The notes under the pieces were generated by a model. It made no database searches. It saw nothing but the letters and a program-made list of their open reading frames with translations, and was not told where the DNA came from. DNA of 64,000 nt from Flavicella sediminum (GTDB taxonomy: Bacteria > Bacteroidota > Bacteroidia > Flavobacteriales > Flavobacteriaceae), in contig NZ_VDET01000008.1 in assembly GCF_006381105.1 (NCBI RefSeq), positions 248,001 through 312,000 on the forward strand, written 5' to 3'. The translations under genes and the position numbers were made by a program. Below are positions 33,038 to 41,396 of the stretch, one piece after another; position 1 is the first letter of the stretch, and every line of letters begins with the position of its first letter.

Positions 33038-33065
33038 CGTTGTGTTTAGAAAAATAAAGAGATGT

Positions 33066-34799
33066 TTACCATTCTGATTTTTGATCTAAATTGTTGTTTA
33101 GCTGAACTTCTTGTAAAGGATATGGTAAAGACATATGTTTTGCAGGGTCAAAAAACTCACCTGATCGTAAAAAAGCATTATGATTTTCATTTGCGCTGCT
33201 ATAGTCTGCCGACCCTTTAATCGTTTCATTCAATTGATTTAATTTTTCACCTAATAAGTTCCATCTTATCAAATCATGTTTGCGCAAGCCTTCAAAACAC
33301 AATTCACGTAAACGTTCGTCTACCAACTCATTAAAAAAGTTTGTTTTGTTGGCAGTTGCACCAACTTTTTCGGCTATAGGACTTACGCCGGCTCTTGCTC
33401 TTACTTGATCTAATGCATCTATGGCTAAAGCTGTAGGTCCGTTGTTGATTTCGTTTTCAGCTTCGGCAAACATCAATAAAACATCCGCATAACGTAATAC
33501 GGGGAAATTTACGCCTGTAAAATTTTTGTTTGGAGTTGGGTTGGCTTCTAATAAAGTATAGGCTTCAATAACGCCGTCTTCAGGAGTAAGAAATAAATCA
33601 TTGTAATCAGAAGGTTCCCAACGTCTAAATTTTCCGGGACAATAATTGGCTGCTAAGGTACTAGTCACCATTCTGGCATCACCATTATTTGTATACTGCA
33701 TAGCAGGAACATTCCATTGTTTACGGATGCTATCGTTGTTGGCTACATACAAATCGTTTAGTATAGGTGAAGCGTTAAACATGGCATAGGCACCAGGGTA
33801 ACCATCATCTCCACCTCCATAACCAAAGGCCAAGCCATTAATACCTCCAATACGTCCATGTGTATCAATTCCTAGCTCTCTTAGGTAAGAAAAAGAAATT
33901 TCAAAAATAGATTCCTTTACGTCGTATTCATTTTCAATATAGCTTAAGAAATGTTTTCTATAGCCATCAACGGTAACGACTCTTTTTTCTTCTGTTGTTT
34001 CTGTTGCTGCGACTAATTCAGTGGTTGATTGATTTAAACCATGCACTTGGTCAGGATCATTTATGATTACTTCGCATTGCTCTTTTGCTAATGGGTATTT
34101 TGAAGTGTCATTTAAAGGGTATCCTGCCATTTTTAAATACACTCTTGCCATCAATCCATGTGCGGCCATTTTGTTGGCTCTTCCCACTACATAATTTGGG
34201 TCATTTGCTTTTGGTAAGTGTTCAGAAGCAAAGATGAAGTCTGCAATAATTTGTTCGTACAATGTTTCTAAAGAAGCAGGTGCCAAATGATTGGAAGATT
34301 GATCCTGAGTGGATTTTAAGGACAGAGGAACTTCTTCAAACCAATCTACTAAAAGAGCGTAAGAAAGGGCTCTTAAAAAACGAGCTTCTGCAATATATTG
34401 GTTGTAAAGCGCTAGTTCAAAAGCATCTTTGTTCAATTTTTCAATAAACAAATTACTTAAGTTGATGGAAGAATATAAGCCCGACCATAAATCTTTGATG
34501 TCATTGTCTGCTGGTGTATGTCGGTACAAACCAACCGTCCAGTTTTCGTTGTATCTTCTATTGTAGTATCCTTCATCTGTACCAGACTCCATAGATACGG
34601 TCATATTTTGCCCGTAGACCTTATCGCTTGCTAATGGAGAATAGATTCCTGCAATGGCAATTTCAGCTTCAATTTCAGAACTGTAAAAATCGTCAACACC
34701 TAAGGTAGATTGTGGCTCTTCTGTTAAAAAATCCTCACAACTTGAAAAAAGCAAGGCCATTGTGAGTATGCTAAGAGGTAATTTTAATATGTTTTTCAT
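33066..34799 (-). CDS. susD: SusD/RagB family glycan-binding lipoprotein
   Basis: 577 residues from the ATG at 34799, which gives the lipoprotein signal ILTMALLFSSCEDF. The ATG at 34829 adds a non-signal leader. EIEAEIAIAGIYSPL, YIAEARFLRALSYALLVDWF (TPR helices), PVLRYADVLLMFAEAENE and ERLRELCFEGLRKHDLIRWNLLGEKL (parts shown) are SusD hallmarks. It caps the SusC barrel on the cell surface and captures oligosaccharide. It follows susC by 33 nt. By context the ligand is a chondroitin/dermatan sulfate-type oligosaccharide. Confidence 0.95.
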   Translation of the reverse strand: MKNILKLPLSILTMALLFSSCEDFLTEEPQSTLGVDDFYSSEIEAEIAIAGIYSPLASDKVYGQNMTVSMESGTDEGYYNRRYNENWTVGLYRHTPADNDIKDLWSGLYSSINLSNLFIEKLNKDAFELALYNQYIAEARFLRALSYALLVDWFEEVPLSLKSTQDQSSNHLAPASLETLYEQIIADFIFASEHLPKANDPNYVVGRANKMAAHGLMARVYLKMAGYPLNDTSKYPLAKEQCEVIINDPDQVHGLNQSTTELVAATETTEEKRVVTVDGYRKHFLSYIENEYDVKESIFEISFSYLRELGIDTHGRIGGINGLAFGYGGGDDGYPGAYAMFNASPILNDLYVANNDSIRKQWNVPAMQYTNNGDARMVTSTLAANYCPGKFRRWEPSDYNDLFLTPEDGVIEAYTLLEANPTPNKNFTGVNFPVLRYADVLLMFAEAENEINNGPTALAIDALDQVRARAGVSPIAEKVGATANKTNFFNELVDERLRELCFEGLRKHDLIRWNLLGEKLNQLNETIKGSADYSSANENHNAFLRSGEFFDPAKHMSLPYPLQEVQLNNNLDQKSEW

Positions 34800-34832
34800 G
34801 GTATGTGTTTTAGTTTTAAAGACGATCATTCA

Positions 34833-37800
34833 TTAGAAAGTAATTTCAACTCCCGTCATTAATGTTGTGCTTTGTGGGTATGCTGAGTAATCTAAGTTTG
34901 GGGTTAAGGCTCCAAATTTACCTACAGAAACATCTGGGTCGTATCCAGAATACTTGGTCCAAGTAAATAGATTGTTTCCTGTAAAATGGAACCGTAGCCT
35001 TTGGATATTTAGTTTTTCAGAAATATTTGAAGGGACAGTATAACCAACGGTAAATGATTTGAATTTTAGGTAAGAGCCATCTTCAACAGAACGATTGTCA
35101 ATTTGGTTTCCTTTTGGCGGTGCTCCATAAATAGATAAATAACGTACGGTACTAACATCCGTATCTGTATTTGTTGGTGACCATGCGTTAGCTAAAGAAG
35201 CAAACCCGTTAGATCGTTGTGCAGAAGGTACTCCGAAAACGGCATTGTTTGTATTCAAAATATCAAATCCATAGGACCATTGTAATAAAAATTGAAGATC
35301 TATATTTCCAATTTGAAAACTATTGTTCAATCCTCCAAAATGTTTTGGGTGTGGATTTCCAATGACAACTCTGTCGTCCGAATTAATCGTTCCATTATTA
35401 TCTTGGTCAATAAATTTAACACTTCCAGGTCCTACAGGTAAGGTTCCATTATCAGGAATTCCTTCATTTAATTGATAAGCTTGAAGTCCATTATCCCAAT
35501 AAAAATCATCCCATTGGTAAATGCCATCAAATTGCAAACCGTACATCATTCCAACAGGCTCTCCTACTTTGGTTATGTATTGGTATTCAGGATAGCTTCC
35601 GCTCCATTCAGGGTCTGTATAAATAGCATCTTGACCATCGTTTAAAGCAATTGTTGTGTTTTTATTAAATGAAATATTGAAAGCAGTGGTCCATTTAAAT
35701 CGATCTTTTTGGATGTTTGTGCTGTTGATGGTTAATTCAAAACCTTCATTTTCTACTTTTCCAATGTTTTGTTGTACTTTATCAAAACCGGTATGTAAAG
35801 CCATTTCTGCTTTTAATAACAGGTCACTCGTATTCTTTTTGTAATAGTCGGCAGTTACTTCTATTTTTTGGTTGAATAAAGCAAGGTCTAAGCCCACGTT
35901 TGTTTGCGCAGTAGTTTCCCATCTTAAATCAGGAACTCCTAAATTACTTTGGTATGCACCAGGAATGTAATTTTGTCCAACTCCCCAAACATATCCGCTA
36001 GAAGTACTGGCATTTAGTTGGCTAAAGGCGTCGTAATCTCCAACGCGATTGTTTCCTGTTTTCCCCCAACCAATACGAAGTTTGGCAAAACTTATGGCAT
36101 CTATATCCATCATAAAATCTTCGTCGCTTATTTTCCATGCTCCAGAGAAAGAAGGGAAATAGCCCCAGCGATTTTCTGGTTTGAATTTTGAAGAACCATC
36201 GGCTCTATAAGTAGCCGTTAGTAAATATTTATTTTTAAACGCATAATTAGCTCTTGCAAAGAAAGAAGCCAAAGTATTGCCCGAAATTAACGTTTCAGGA
36301 ATAGAAGGTGAGGTACCAAAACCAAGCTTCGCAATTCCAAAAATGTCTGTAGGGATTTCAGAGTTTTTCATACGGGCATATTCATAGTCTCTTTTTTGAG
36401 CTTCAAATCCCCCTAAAAAGGTTAGGTTGTTTTTTCCGAATTTCTTTTTATAGGTTAAGGTGTTTGAGGTAGACAATGTTTGGTAACGTCTCATGGTTAA
36501 GGTTCCGTTTATATGATCGGTTCCTCGGGTTCCCTGCTGTGTTTCTTGTCCGTAAAAAACAGATTCTTTTCTCGTGTCTACTTGGTAAGTACCAGAGGTT
36601 TTAAAGTACAAATTAGGTTTGAATTTATGCGTCATCGAAACACTACCACGGATCACATCTGAGATACTTTGTCTGTCTGTATTTTCTAAACTTTTTACAG
36701 GATTGAATAAATAACGTTGATTGATTTCATCAGGATCGTATCCTCCAGGTTCTAAGCCATCGTCAATAATTGGTTCAACAGGTCTAAATTGTAAGGCATC
36801 TCTAATAATACTGGTGTATTTATTTCCTGAAATATTTATTCCAGATTTTTTAAGGTGAGAATATTGCATGTATCCATTGAAGTTAGTTTTAGAGCTCAAT
36901 CGATGAGAGAATTTAAGGTTGTTCAATACTTTTTTAAATCCTGTGTTTAACAGCGTACCCTCTTGGTCTAAATATTCCGTAGAAAAATATAAGGTACTTG
37001 TTTTGTTACCACCACTTAAACTAGCGGTATGTCTTGTGGTTGAAGCCAATCTAAAAATAGCATCTTGCCAGCTCGTTCCTTCTGAATTTTTGTATAGTTC
37101 AGCATCTACCCATTGTTTCTTGAAAAATCGGGTATAGTCACCTGGAGTATAATTGTCTAAAGCCGTGGCAATATTTTGTTGGTACTTTACATATTCATAC
37201 GGACTTAAAACTTCCAGTCTGTTAGGAATCCACTGCATGCTGTAAGCAGAGCTCACTTTTACATCCGTTTTACCATCGCTTCTACCTTGTTTGGTGGTAA
37301 TTATAATAACTCCATTGGCAGCCCTAGATCCATAAATAGCGGTAGCCGAGGCATCCTTTAAAATATCAAAGCTTTCAATATCACTAGTACTAATGCTGGC
37401 GGGGTCAAAATCTTCCAAAGGAATTCCGTCTACCACATACAAAGGAGAGTTGTCACCTGTAATAGAGTTACCACCACGAATTACAATTTTCAAACTTTCT
37501 CCAGGAGTACCATCTACAGAAGAAACTTGTACGCCTGTAACACGTCCTGCAATGGCTTGGTCAAAGTTTGTGGTGGCTGTTTTGGCTAAGTCATCAGCAT
37601 TAATAGTTGCTACAGATCCGGTTAAGTCTTTTTTCTTTACCGTTCCATAACCTACAACAACAACTTCTTCTAAGCCAACGCTAGACTGGCTCATAACAAG
37701 ATCAATGTTGGTTTTTCCTTCTACATAGACTTCTTGTGTTTCGTATCCTAAATAGCTAAAAATTAAAACAGCATTGTTTTTTATTTTTGGAAAGGAATAC

Positions 37801-37967
37801 AAGCCATCAAAATCTGAAGTTGTTCCTTTAGCCAGTCCTTTTATTAAAATGGTGACCCCAGGTAGTGGTTCTCCGCTACTATCGGTTACTTTTCCGTTGA
37901 CACTAATTTGTGAAAATCCAGAAAAAGAGCAGCTTATGAGTATGATAAGTAAAATTATTTTTTTCAT
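34833..37967 (-). CDS. susC: SusC/RagA TonB-dependent outer-membrane transporter
   Basis: 1044 residues from the ATG at 37967, where a signal peptide (LLIILISCSFSGFSQ) begins. The ATG at 38027 would overlap the upstream gene and bury the signal. A carboxypeptidase-like domain (VNGKVTDSSGEPLPGVTILI) is followed by the SusC box EEVVVVGYGTVKKKDLTGSV, the plug (GSRAANGVIIITTKQG) and a long TonB barrel ending in an aromatic-type strand (MTGVEITF). It imports the large oligosaccharides captured by SusD and the surface binding protein. It is the middle gene of a three-gene unit. Confidence 0.96.
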   Translation of the reverse strand: MKKIILLIILISCSFSGFSQISVNGKVTDSSGEPLPGVTILIKGLAKGTTSDFDGLYSFPKIKNNAVLIFSYLGYETQEVYVEGKTNIDLVMSQSSVGLEEVVVVGYGTVKKKDLTGSVATINADDLAKTATTNFDQAIAGRVTGVQVSSVDGTPGESLKIVIRGGNSITGDNSPLYVVDGIPLEDFDPASISTSDIESFDILKDASATAIYGSRAANGVIIITTKQGRSDGKTDVKVSSAYSMQWIPNRLEVLSPYEYVKYQQNIATALDNYTPGDYTRFFKKQWVDAELYKNSEGTSWQDAIFRLASTTRHTASLSGGNKTSTLYFSTEYLDQEGTLLNTGFKKVLNNLKFSHRLSSKTNFNGYMQYSHLKKSGINISGNKYTSIIRDALQFRPVEPIIDDGLEPGGYDPDEINQRYLFNPVKSLENTDRQSISDVIRGSVSMTHKFKPNLYFKTSGTYQVDTRKESVFYGQETQQGTRGTDHINGTLTMRRYQTLSTSNTLTYKKKFGKNNLTFLGGFEAQKRDYEYARMKNSEIPTDIFGIAKLGFGTSPSIPETLISGNTLASFFARANYAFKNKYLLTATYRADGSSKFKPENRWGYFPSFSGAWKISDEDFMMDIDAISFAKLRIGWGKTGNNRVGDYDAFSQLNASTSSGYVWGVGQNYIPGAYQSNLGVPDLRWETTAQTNVGLDLALFNQKIEVTADYYKKNTSDLLLKAEMALHTGFDKVQQNIGKVENEGFELTINSTNIQKDRFKWTTAFNISFNKNTTIALNDGQDAIYTDPEWSGSYPEYQYITKVGEPVGMMYGLQFDGIYQWDDFYWDNGLQAYQLNEGIPDNGTLPVGPGSVKFIDQDNNGTINSDDRVVIGNPHPKHFGGLNNSFQIGNIDLQFLLQWSYGFDILNTNNAVFGVPSAQRSNGFASLANAWSPTNTDTDVSTVRYLSIYGAPPKGNQIDNRSVEDGSYLKFKSFTVGYTVPSNISEKLNIQRLRFHFTGNNLFTWTKYSGYDPDVSVGKFGALTPNLDYSAYPQSTTLMTGVEITF

Positions 37968-37998
37968 TTGTTTGTGTGTTTTTGTAAATGACATGGAT

Positions 37999-39546
37999 TT
38001 ATTCTTCAGAAGCTTTGAAATGTACATCTGAGATATAGTATCTTCCTAATCGGCTTCCACCTACACCTTTTACGCCAGTTGGGTATTCAGCCTTAGTAAA
38101 ATTACAAGCGATTTTAAACTTTAAGGCAAAGCTTTTTACGTCTTTGTATTCATTTAAGTTCATTTCGCAACGTACCCATTTTGCATCTGCATTTTTTGAA
38201 GTGTCTTGCCCAAAATTGGCCATTCCTGCTTTTAATTTTTGATCACCCGGATAAGGAGTTCCAATAATAGTGGGAGCATCTAAGCTATTAATTTGACAAC
38301 TTAGTTGGTCGTTTACTTTGGTCCACGTAGAGCTAGCATCATCACCTGTATAGTCTGTAGAAATATAAATTTCTAATTCTGTTGGTGCAATTCCAGAAGG
38401 CATGTATTCAACATATTGATTTTTAATGTAAAAGACCGTTGCTAAATTATAACCCAATCTATAACGCGTTAAATCTTGAGGGTTGATGGTTACATAGGAT
38501 TCATGAAGTTCTTGTGTTCCGGCTGTTGGATTTGTGAAGATAGATTTGATACCTGTAACATCTGAAGGTCGCTCTGCAGCCGCAATATTTGCTGGGCCAG
38601 ATTGGATCCAAACTTTGTCTGCGGTGATACTTCCTAGATCTATAATTTCTTTAGTGTAACCGTACAGTTTATTTTCTGCCTGAAAAGTAGGATAGAAAAA
38701 GTAATTGGTTTTTTTAGGCAAAACTACTGGAGTGTTGGAAGCAACTAACATTAAAAATCCTTCTCCATTAAATTCTGTAGTTTCTCCACTAATGGTACTA
38801 GTGATTTGTACATTTGGGTAAATGGTGTCGTTTTCAGTTGTCGTGTATCCATCCTTAAGACTGATGACTCCTGTTTCTGAGTTGATACCTAGTTTGTCAG
38901 TATCGCTTGTCAATGCAAAAGTAACGGCAGGATTGCCTGTAATTAAATAAGGTTTGGATGTTTTAGCTCCTGTATTTGCAACCAGGTTTTGTGCTAAAGG
39001 CGAATACAATAAAGTACTGACTAATTGTGGTCCAACCCCTAGGTGAAATACATCCTCAAAAACAGTACTATGACTTATTTCGTTGATAGTGGTAGTTACT
39101 TTTACGGTAAAGTAGTAGTTTCCGATTCCGAATTTGTTTTCGTCGGCAATTTGGATGATACCACTGTTTTTAGTTTCCCAACCTTCTGTTTGTGTGATGA
39201 GCTCTCCATTTAGTTCATATTGGTCTTCAATAGCCAAATCCTTTGTTATTAACACAGGATTGCTGATGCTAACGGCATCCATATAAGAGGCATCTAGTAT
39301 AGTTCCATCTTCTGATCTTCCTGAGATAATTTCGAAGTTAGGAATAAGTCCGTCAGTATCTAAAACTGGTGTTCCTGTTTTTACAGCTGCATATTCCCGA
39401 ACATTTGTTACTTCTGCATAAAGAAGACTATTTGGAGCTTTGTAGTCAGCGGAGCTTGTGTTGGAAATAAACGTTTCTTTGTCGCAACTTGCAAAAATGA
39501 GCAAGAAGCCAAAAACGAATTTCCATAAATAGATAGTTTTTTTCAT
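37999..39546 (-). CDS. Surface glycan-binding lipoprotein upstream of susC
   Basis: 515 residues. Lipoprotein signal (FVFGFLLIFASCDKE). A cadherin-like or Ig-like stretch (about 30-280, including YYFTVKVTTTINEIS and INSETGVISLKDG) precedes a C-terminal sandwich (about 290-515) with IYISTDYTGDDASSTWTKVN and RYYISDVHFKAS. The latter resembles the ISTDYTED/NYTDG-WTDVT module of the T9SS proteins in this locus. Its position directly before susC fits a surface glycan-binding protein (DUF4958/SGBP-like). It is the first gene of the SGBP-susC-susD unit, with a candidate HTCS site 66 nt upstream. Confidence 0.75.
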   Translation of the reverse strand: MKKTIYLWKFVFGFLLIFASCDKETFISNTSSADYKAPNSLLYAEVTNVREYAAVKTGTPVLDTDGLIPNFEIISGRSEDGTILDASYMDAVSISNPVLITKDLAIEDQYELNGELITQTEGWETKNSGIIQIADENKFGIGNYYFTVKVTTTINEISHSTVFEDVFHLGVGPQLVSTLLYSPLAQNLVANTGAKTSKPYLITGNPAVTFALTSDTDKLGINSETGVISLKDGYTTTENDTIYPNVQITSTISGETTEFNGEGFLMLVASNTPVVLPKKTNYFFYPTFQAENKLYGYTKEIIDLGSITADKVWIQSGPANIAAAERPSDVTGIKSIFTNPTAGTQELHESYVTINPQDLTRYRLGYNLATVFYIKNQYVEYMPSGIAPTELEIYISTDYTGDDASSTWTKVNDQLSCQINSLDAPTIIGTPYPGDQKLKAGMANFGQDTSKNADAKWVRCEMNLNEYKDVKSFALKFKIACNFTKAEYPTGVKGVGGSRLGRYYISDVHFKASEE

Positions 39547-39591
39547 AATTAGTAAAAGTTGTTTATAATGGTTTTTTAACAGGATAAATGT

Positions 39592-39652
39592 CTAAAATAA
39601 CTTTGGTTGTAGGGCGGTGTATATTGCTCTATACAGCGGGGGAAATTGTTCT
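39592..39652 (-). promoter_or_regulatory. Candidate HTCS-controlled promoter of the SGBP-susC-susD unit
   Basis: On the minus strand: distal half-site AATTTCCCCC (39634-39652), proximal half-site GAGCAATATACACCGCCC (39612-39631), then a -7 candidate TATTTTAG (39599-39592). Confidence 0.6.
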
Positions 39653-39679
39653 GATTCTATTTGGCTAGCCCCATGTTTT

Positions 39680-39710
39680 AAGGGGGAGAAGGGAAATTAA
39701 AAATCCCCCT
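39680..39710 (-). terminator. Possible terminator after the 505-residue sulfatase gene
   Basis: AGGGGGA and TCCCCCT pair across a 17-nt loop between the sulfatase stop (39767) and the next promoter. The T-run is poor, so confidence is low. Confidence 0.4.
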
Positions 39711-39766
39711 CTCTAATTCTGAATAGGAAAAGTGGCAGCATATAGAGCATCTAGTTTTGTGTGAGA

Positions 39767-41284
39767 TTATTTTATTGCTTTTTTATATTCTTGAATTAGC
39801 TCCTTTAGTTTATCTGGATATACGCTTGCTAAATTAGTTTTTTGGCCAATATCATTGCTAATATCATAAAGTTGGTATTTGGTTGAATTTCCCAATTCTA
39901 TTTTCACCATTTTGTTTACAGCTTCTCCGTCATTTGGTGGAATCATAATCCAGTTGTTTTTTCTAAAGGCGGTATATTGCATGGCTTCAATGACAAGATG
40001 CTCTCTTCCTATTGCGGATTTTCCGAGGAAGGTGTTCAGCAATTCTTTACTATCAGAAACGTTAGTATTGCTGCCAACAAGTTTGGCCAATGAAGATAAT
40101 AAATCAATTTGACAAACCAATGCATCTGAAACGGCTGGTTTTATAGTTCCCTTCCAATAAGTGAAAAATGGAACATGTGTACCTGCGTCAAACAAACTAT
40201 ATTTTCCACCTCTAAATTGAGCAAACGGATTGTGACTGCCTAGTTTTTCTTCGGCATCATCATAATAGCCATCATTTAAAACAGGGCCATTATCGCTAGA
40301 AAAAACAATCAATGTATTTTCTAATAAGTTTTCATTTTCTAATGTTTTTATAAATTCTCCAATACACCAATCCGCTTCTAAAATGACATCACCTCTTGAT
40401 CCTAAACCCGATTTTCCAACAAATCGTGGATGAGGCGTTCTGGGTACATGCGGTTGTTGCATCGCATAGTATAAAAAGAAAGGTTTGTCTTTGTTTTTTT
40501 TTACATAGTCTTGGGCTTTTTGTAAAAAATGATCCGCCATATCTTCATCAATCCATTTGGCTTTTTCTCCGCCATTCATAAACCCTATTCGAGGAATTCC
40601 GTTAACAATACTATTGTAATGCCCGTCATACCATTTCATTTTTAACAATTCAGGGTTGTCGAGTCCAGTTGGTTGACCAGGAAAGTTGTTTTGATAATCT
40701 ATTTCAATAGGATCATTGGGATCTATGTTTACTACATGCCCGTTTTTTATGTATACGGTGGGTACTCTGTCTTGAGTTGCCGCCATGATATAAGATTCAT
40801 CAAAACCAACCTGATTGGGGCCGGGAGTAATTTCTTCATTCCAATTTACATTTCCTGCTCCCAAACCTAGGTGCCATTTGCCAACAATTCCAGTATGGTA
40901 TCCTTTTTCTTTTAACATTTTAGGAATGGTTGCTTGATTTGTACCAATTATTAAGGGCGCAGTTCCTGGTAATATTTTAGCTTCTTTTTCTCTCCAAGGA
41001 TATCTACCCGTTAGTAAGGCATACCGGCTAGGCGTGCATGTAGAAGAGCTTGCGTAACCATTTGTAAAGCGCAAACCGTTGTTGGCTAATTTGTTTAAGT
41101 TGGGAGTTTTAATTTGACTTGGGCCGTTAAACCCGACATCACCGTAGCCTAGATCGTCGGTATAGATGAAAACGATATTTGGTAGTTTTTTCTTTATCGC
41201 AGTTGGTGATTCTTTTTTATTCTCTGTACACTGTATTAAAACAGTACAAGAAAAAAACGCAATTAATAGTATTTTTAATTTCAT
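39767..41284 (-). CDS. Formylglycine-dependent sulfatase (CTPSR motif), arylsulfatase-like
   Basis: 505 residues, type I sulfatase. Lipoprotein-like signal (IAFFSCTVLIQCTEN). NIVFIYTDDLGYGDVGFNG carries the two metal aspartates. SSTCTPSRYALLTGRYPWR has Cys83 as the formylglycine position; GKWHLGLG and VFSSDNGPVLNDGYYDD follow. The DDLGYGDVG/GRYPWR style is that of arylsulfatase A/N-acetylgalactosamine-sulfatase-like enzymes, consistent with a GalNAc sulfate substrate, though not proof. It forms its own unit between the HTCS gene and the SusCD unit. Confidence 0.9.
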   Translation of the reverse strand: MKLKILLIAFFSCTVLIQCTENKKESPTAIKKKLPNIVFIYTDDLGYGDVGFNGPSQIKTPNLNKLANNGLRFTNGYASSSTCTPSRYALLTGRYPWREKEAKILPGTAPLIIGTNQATIPKMLKEKGYHTGIVGKWHLGLGAGNVNWNEEITPGPNQVGFDESYIMAATQDRVPTVYIKNGHVVNIDPNDPIEIDYQNNFPGQPTGLDNPELLKMKWYDGHYNSIVNGIPRIGFMNGGEKAKWIDEDMADHFLQKAQDYVKKNKDKPFFLYYAMQQPHVPRTPHPRFVGKSGLGSRGDVILEADWCIGEFIKTLENENLLENTLIVFSSDNGPVLNDGYYDDAEEKLGSHNPFAQFRGGKYSLFDAGTHVPFFTYWKGTIKPAVSDALVCQIDLLSSLAKLVGSNTNVSDSKELLNTFLGKSAIGREHLVIEAMQYTAFRKNNWIMIPPNDGEAVNKMVKIELGNSTKYQLYDISNDIGQKTNLASVYPDKLKELIQEYKKAIK

Positions 41285-41309
41285 GATAAAGTAACGTATT
41301 GGTTATTAG

Positions 41310-41376
41310 GTAAAATTATACCATACGCATTCATGACAAAGGGGACACAACGTTCCTTTTCATGGGGTATATCGTG
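41310..41376 (-). promoter_or_regulatory. Candidate HTCS-controlled promoter of the 505-residue sulfatase gene
   Basis: On the minus strand: distal half-site CGATATACCCC (41361-41376), proximal half-site GAACGTTGTGTCCCC (41335-41356), then a -7 box TAATTTTAC (41318-41310). Confidence 0.6.
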
Positions 41377-41396
41377 TTTAGGAAGATTTAGCTTAC

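Noticed and set aside
38000-38027. Overlap of susC with the upstream lipoprotein gene
   Set aside because: The overlap exists only with the longest susC start; the ATG at 37967, which begins the signal peptide, removes it.
39680-39710. G-rich sequence as an eighth HTCS half-site
   Set aside because: It forms a GGGGG/CCCCC hairpin near a gene end, lacks the AATTT/GAAC parts of the half-sites and has no matching second half.
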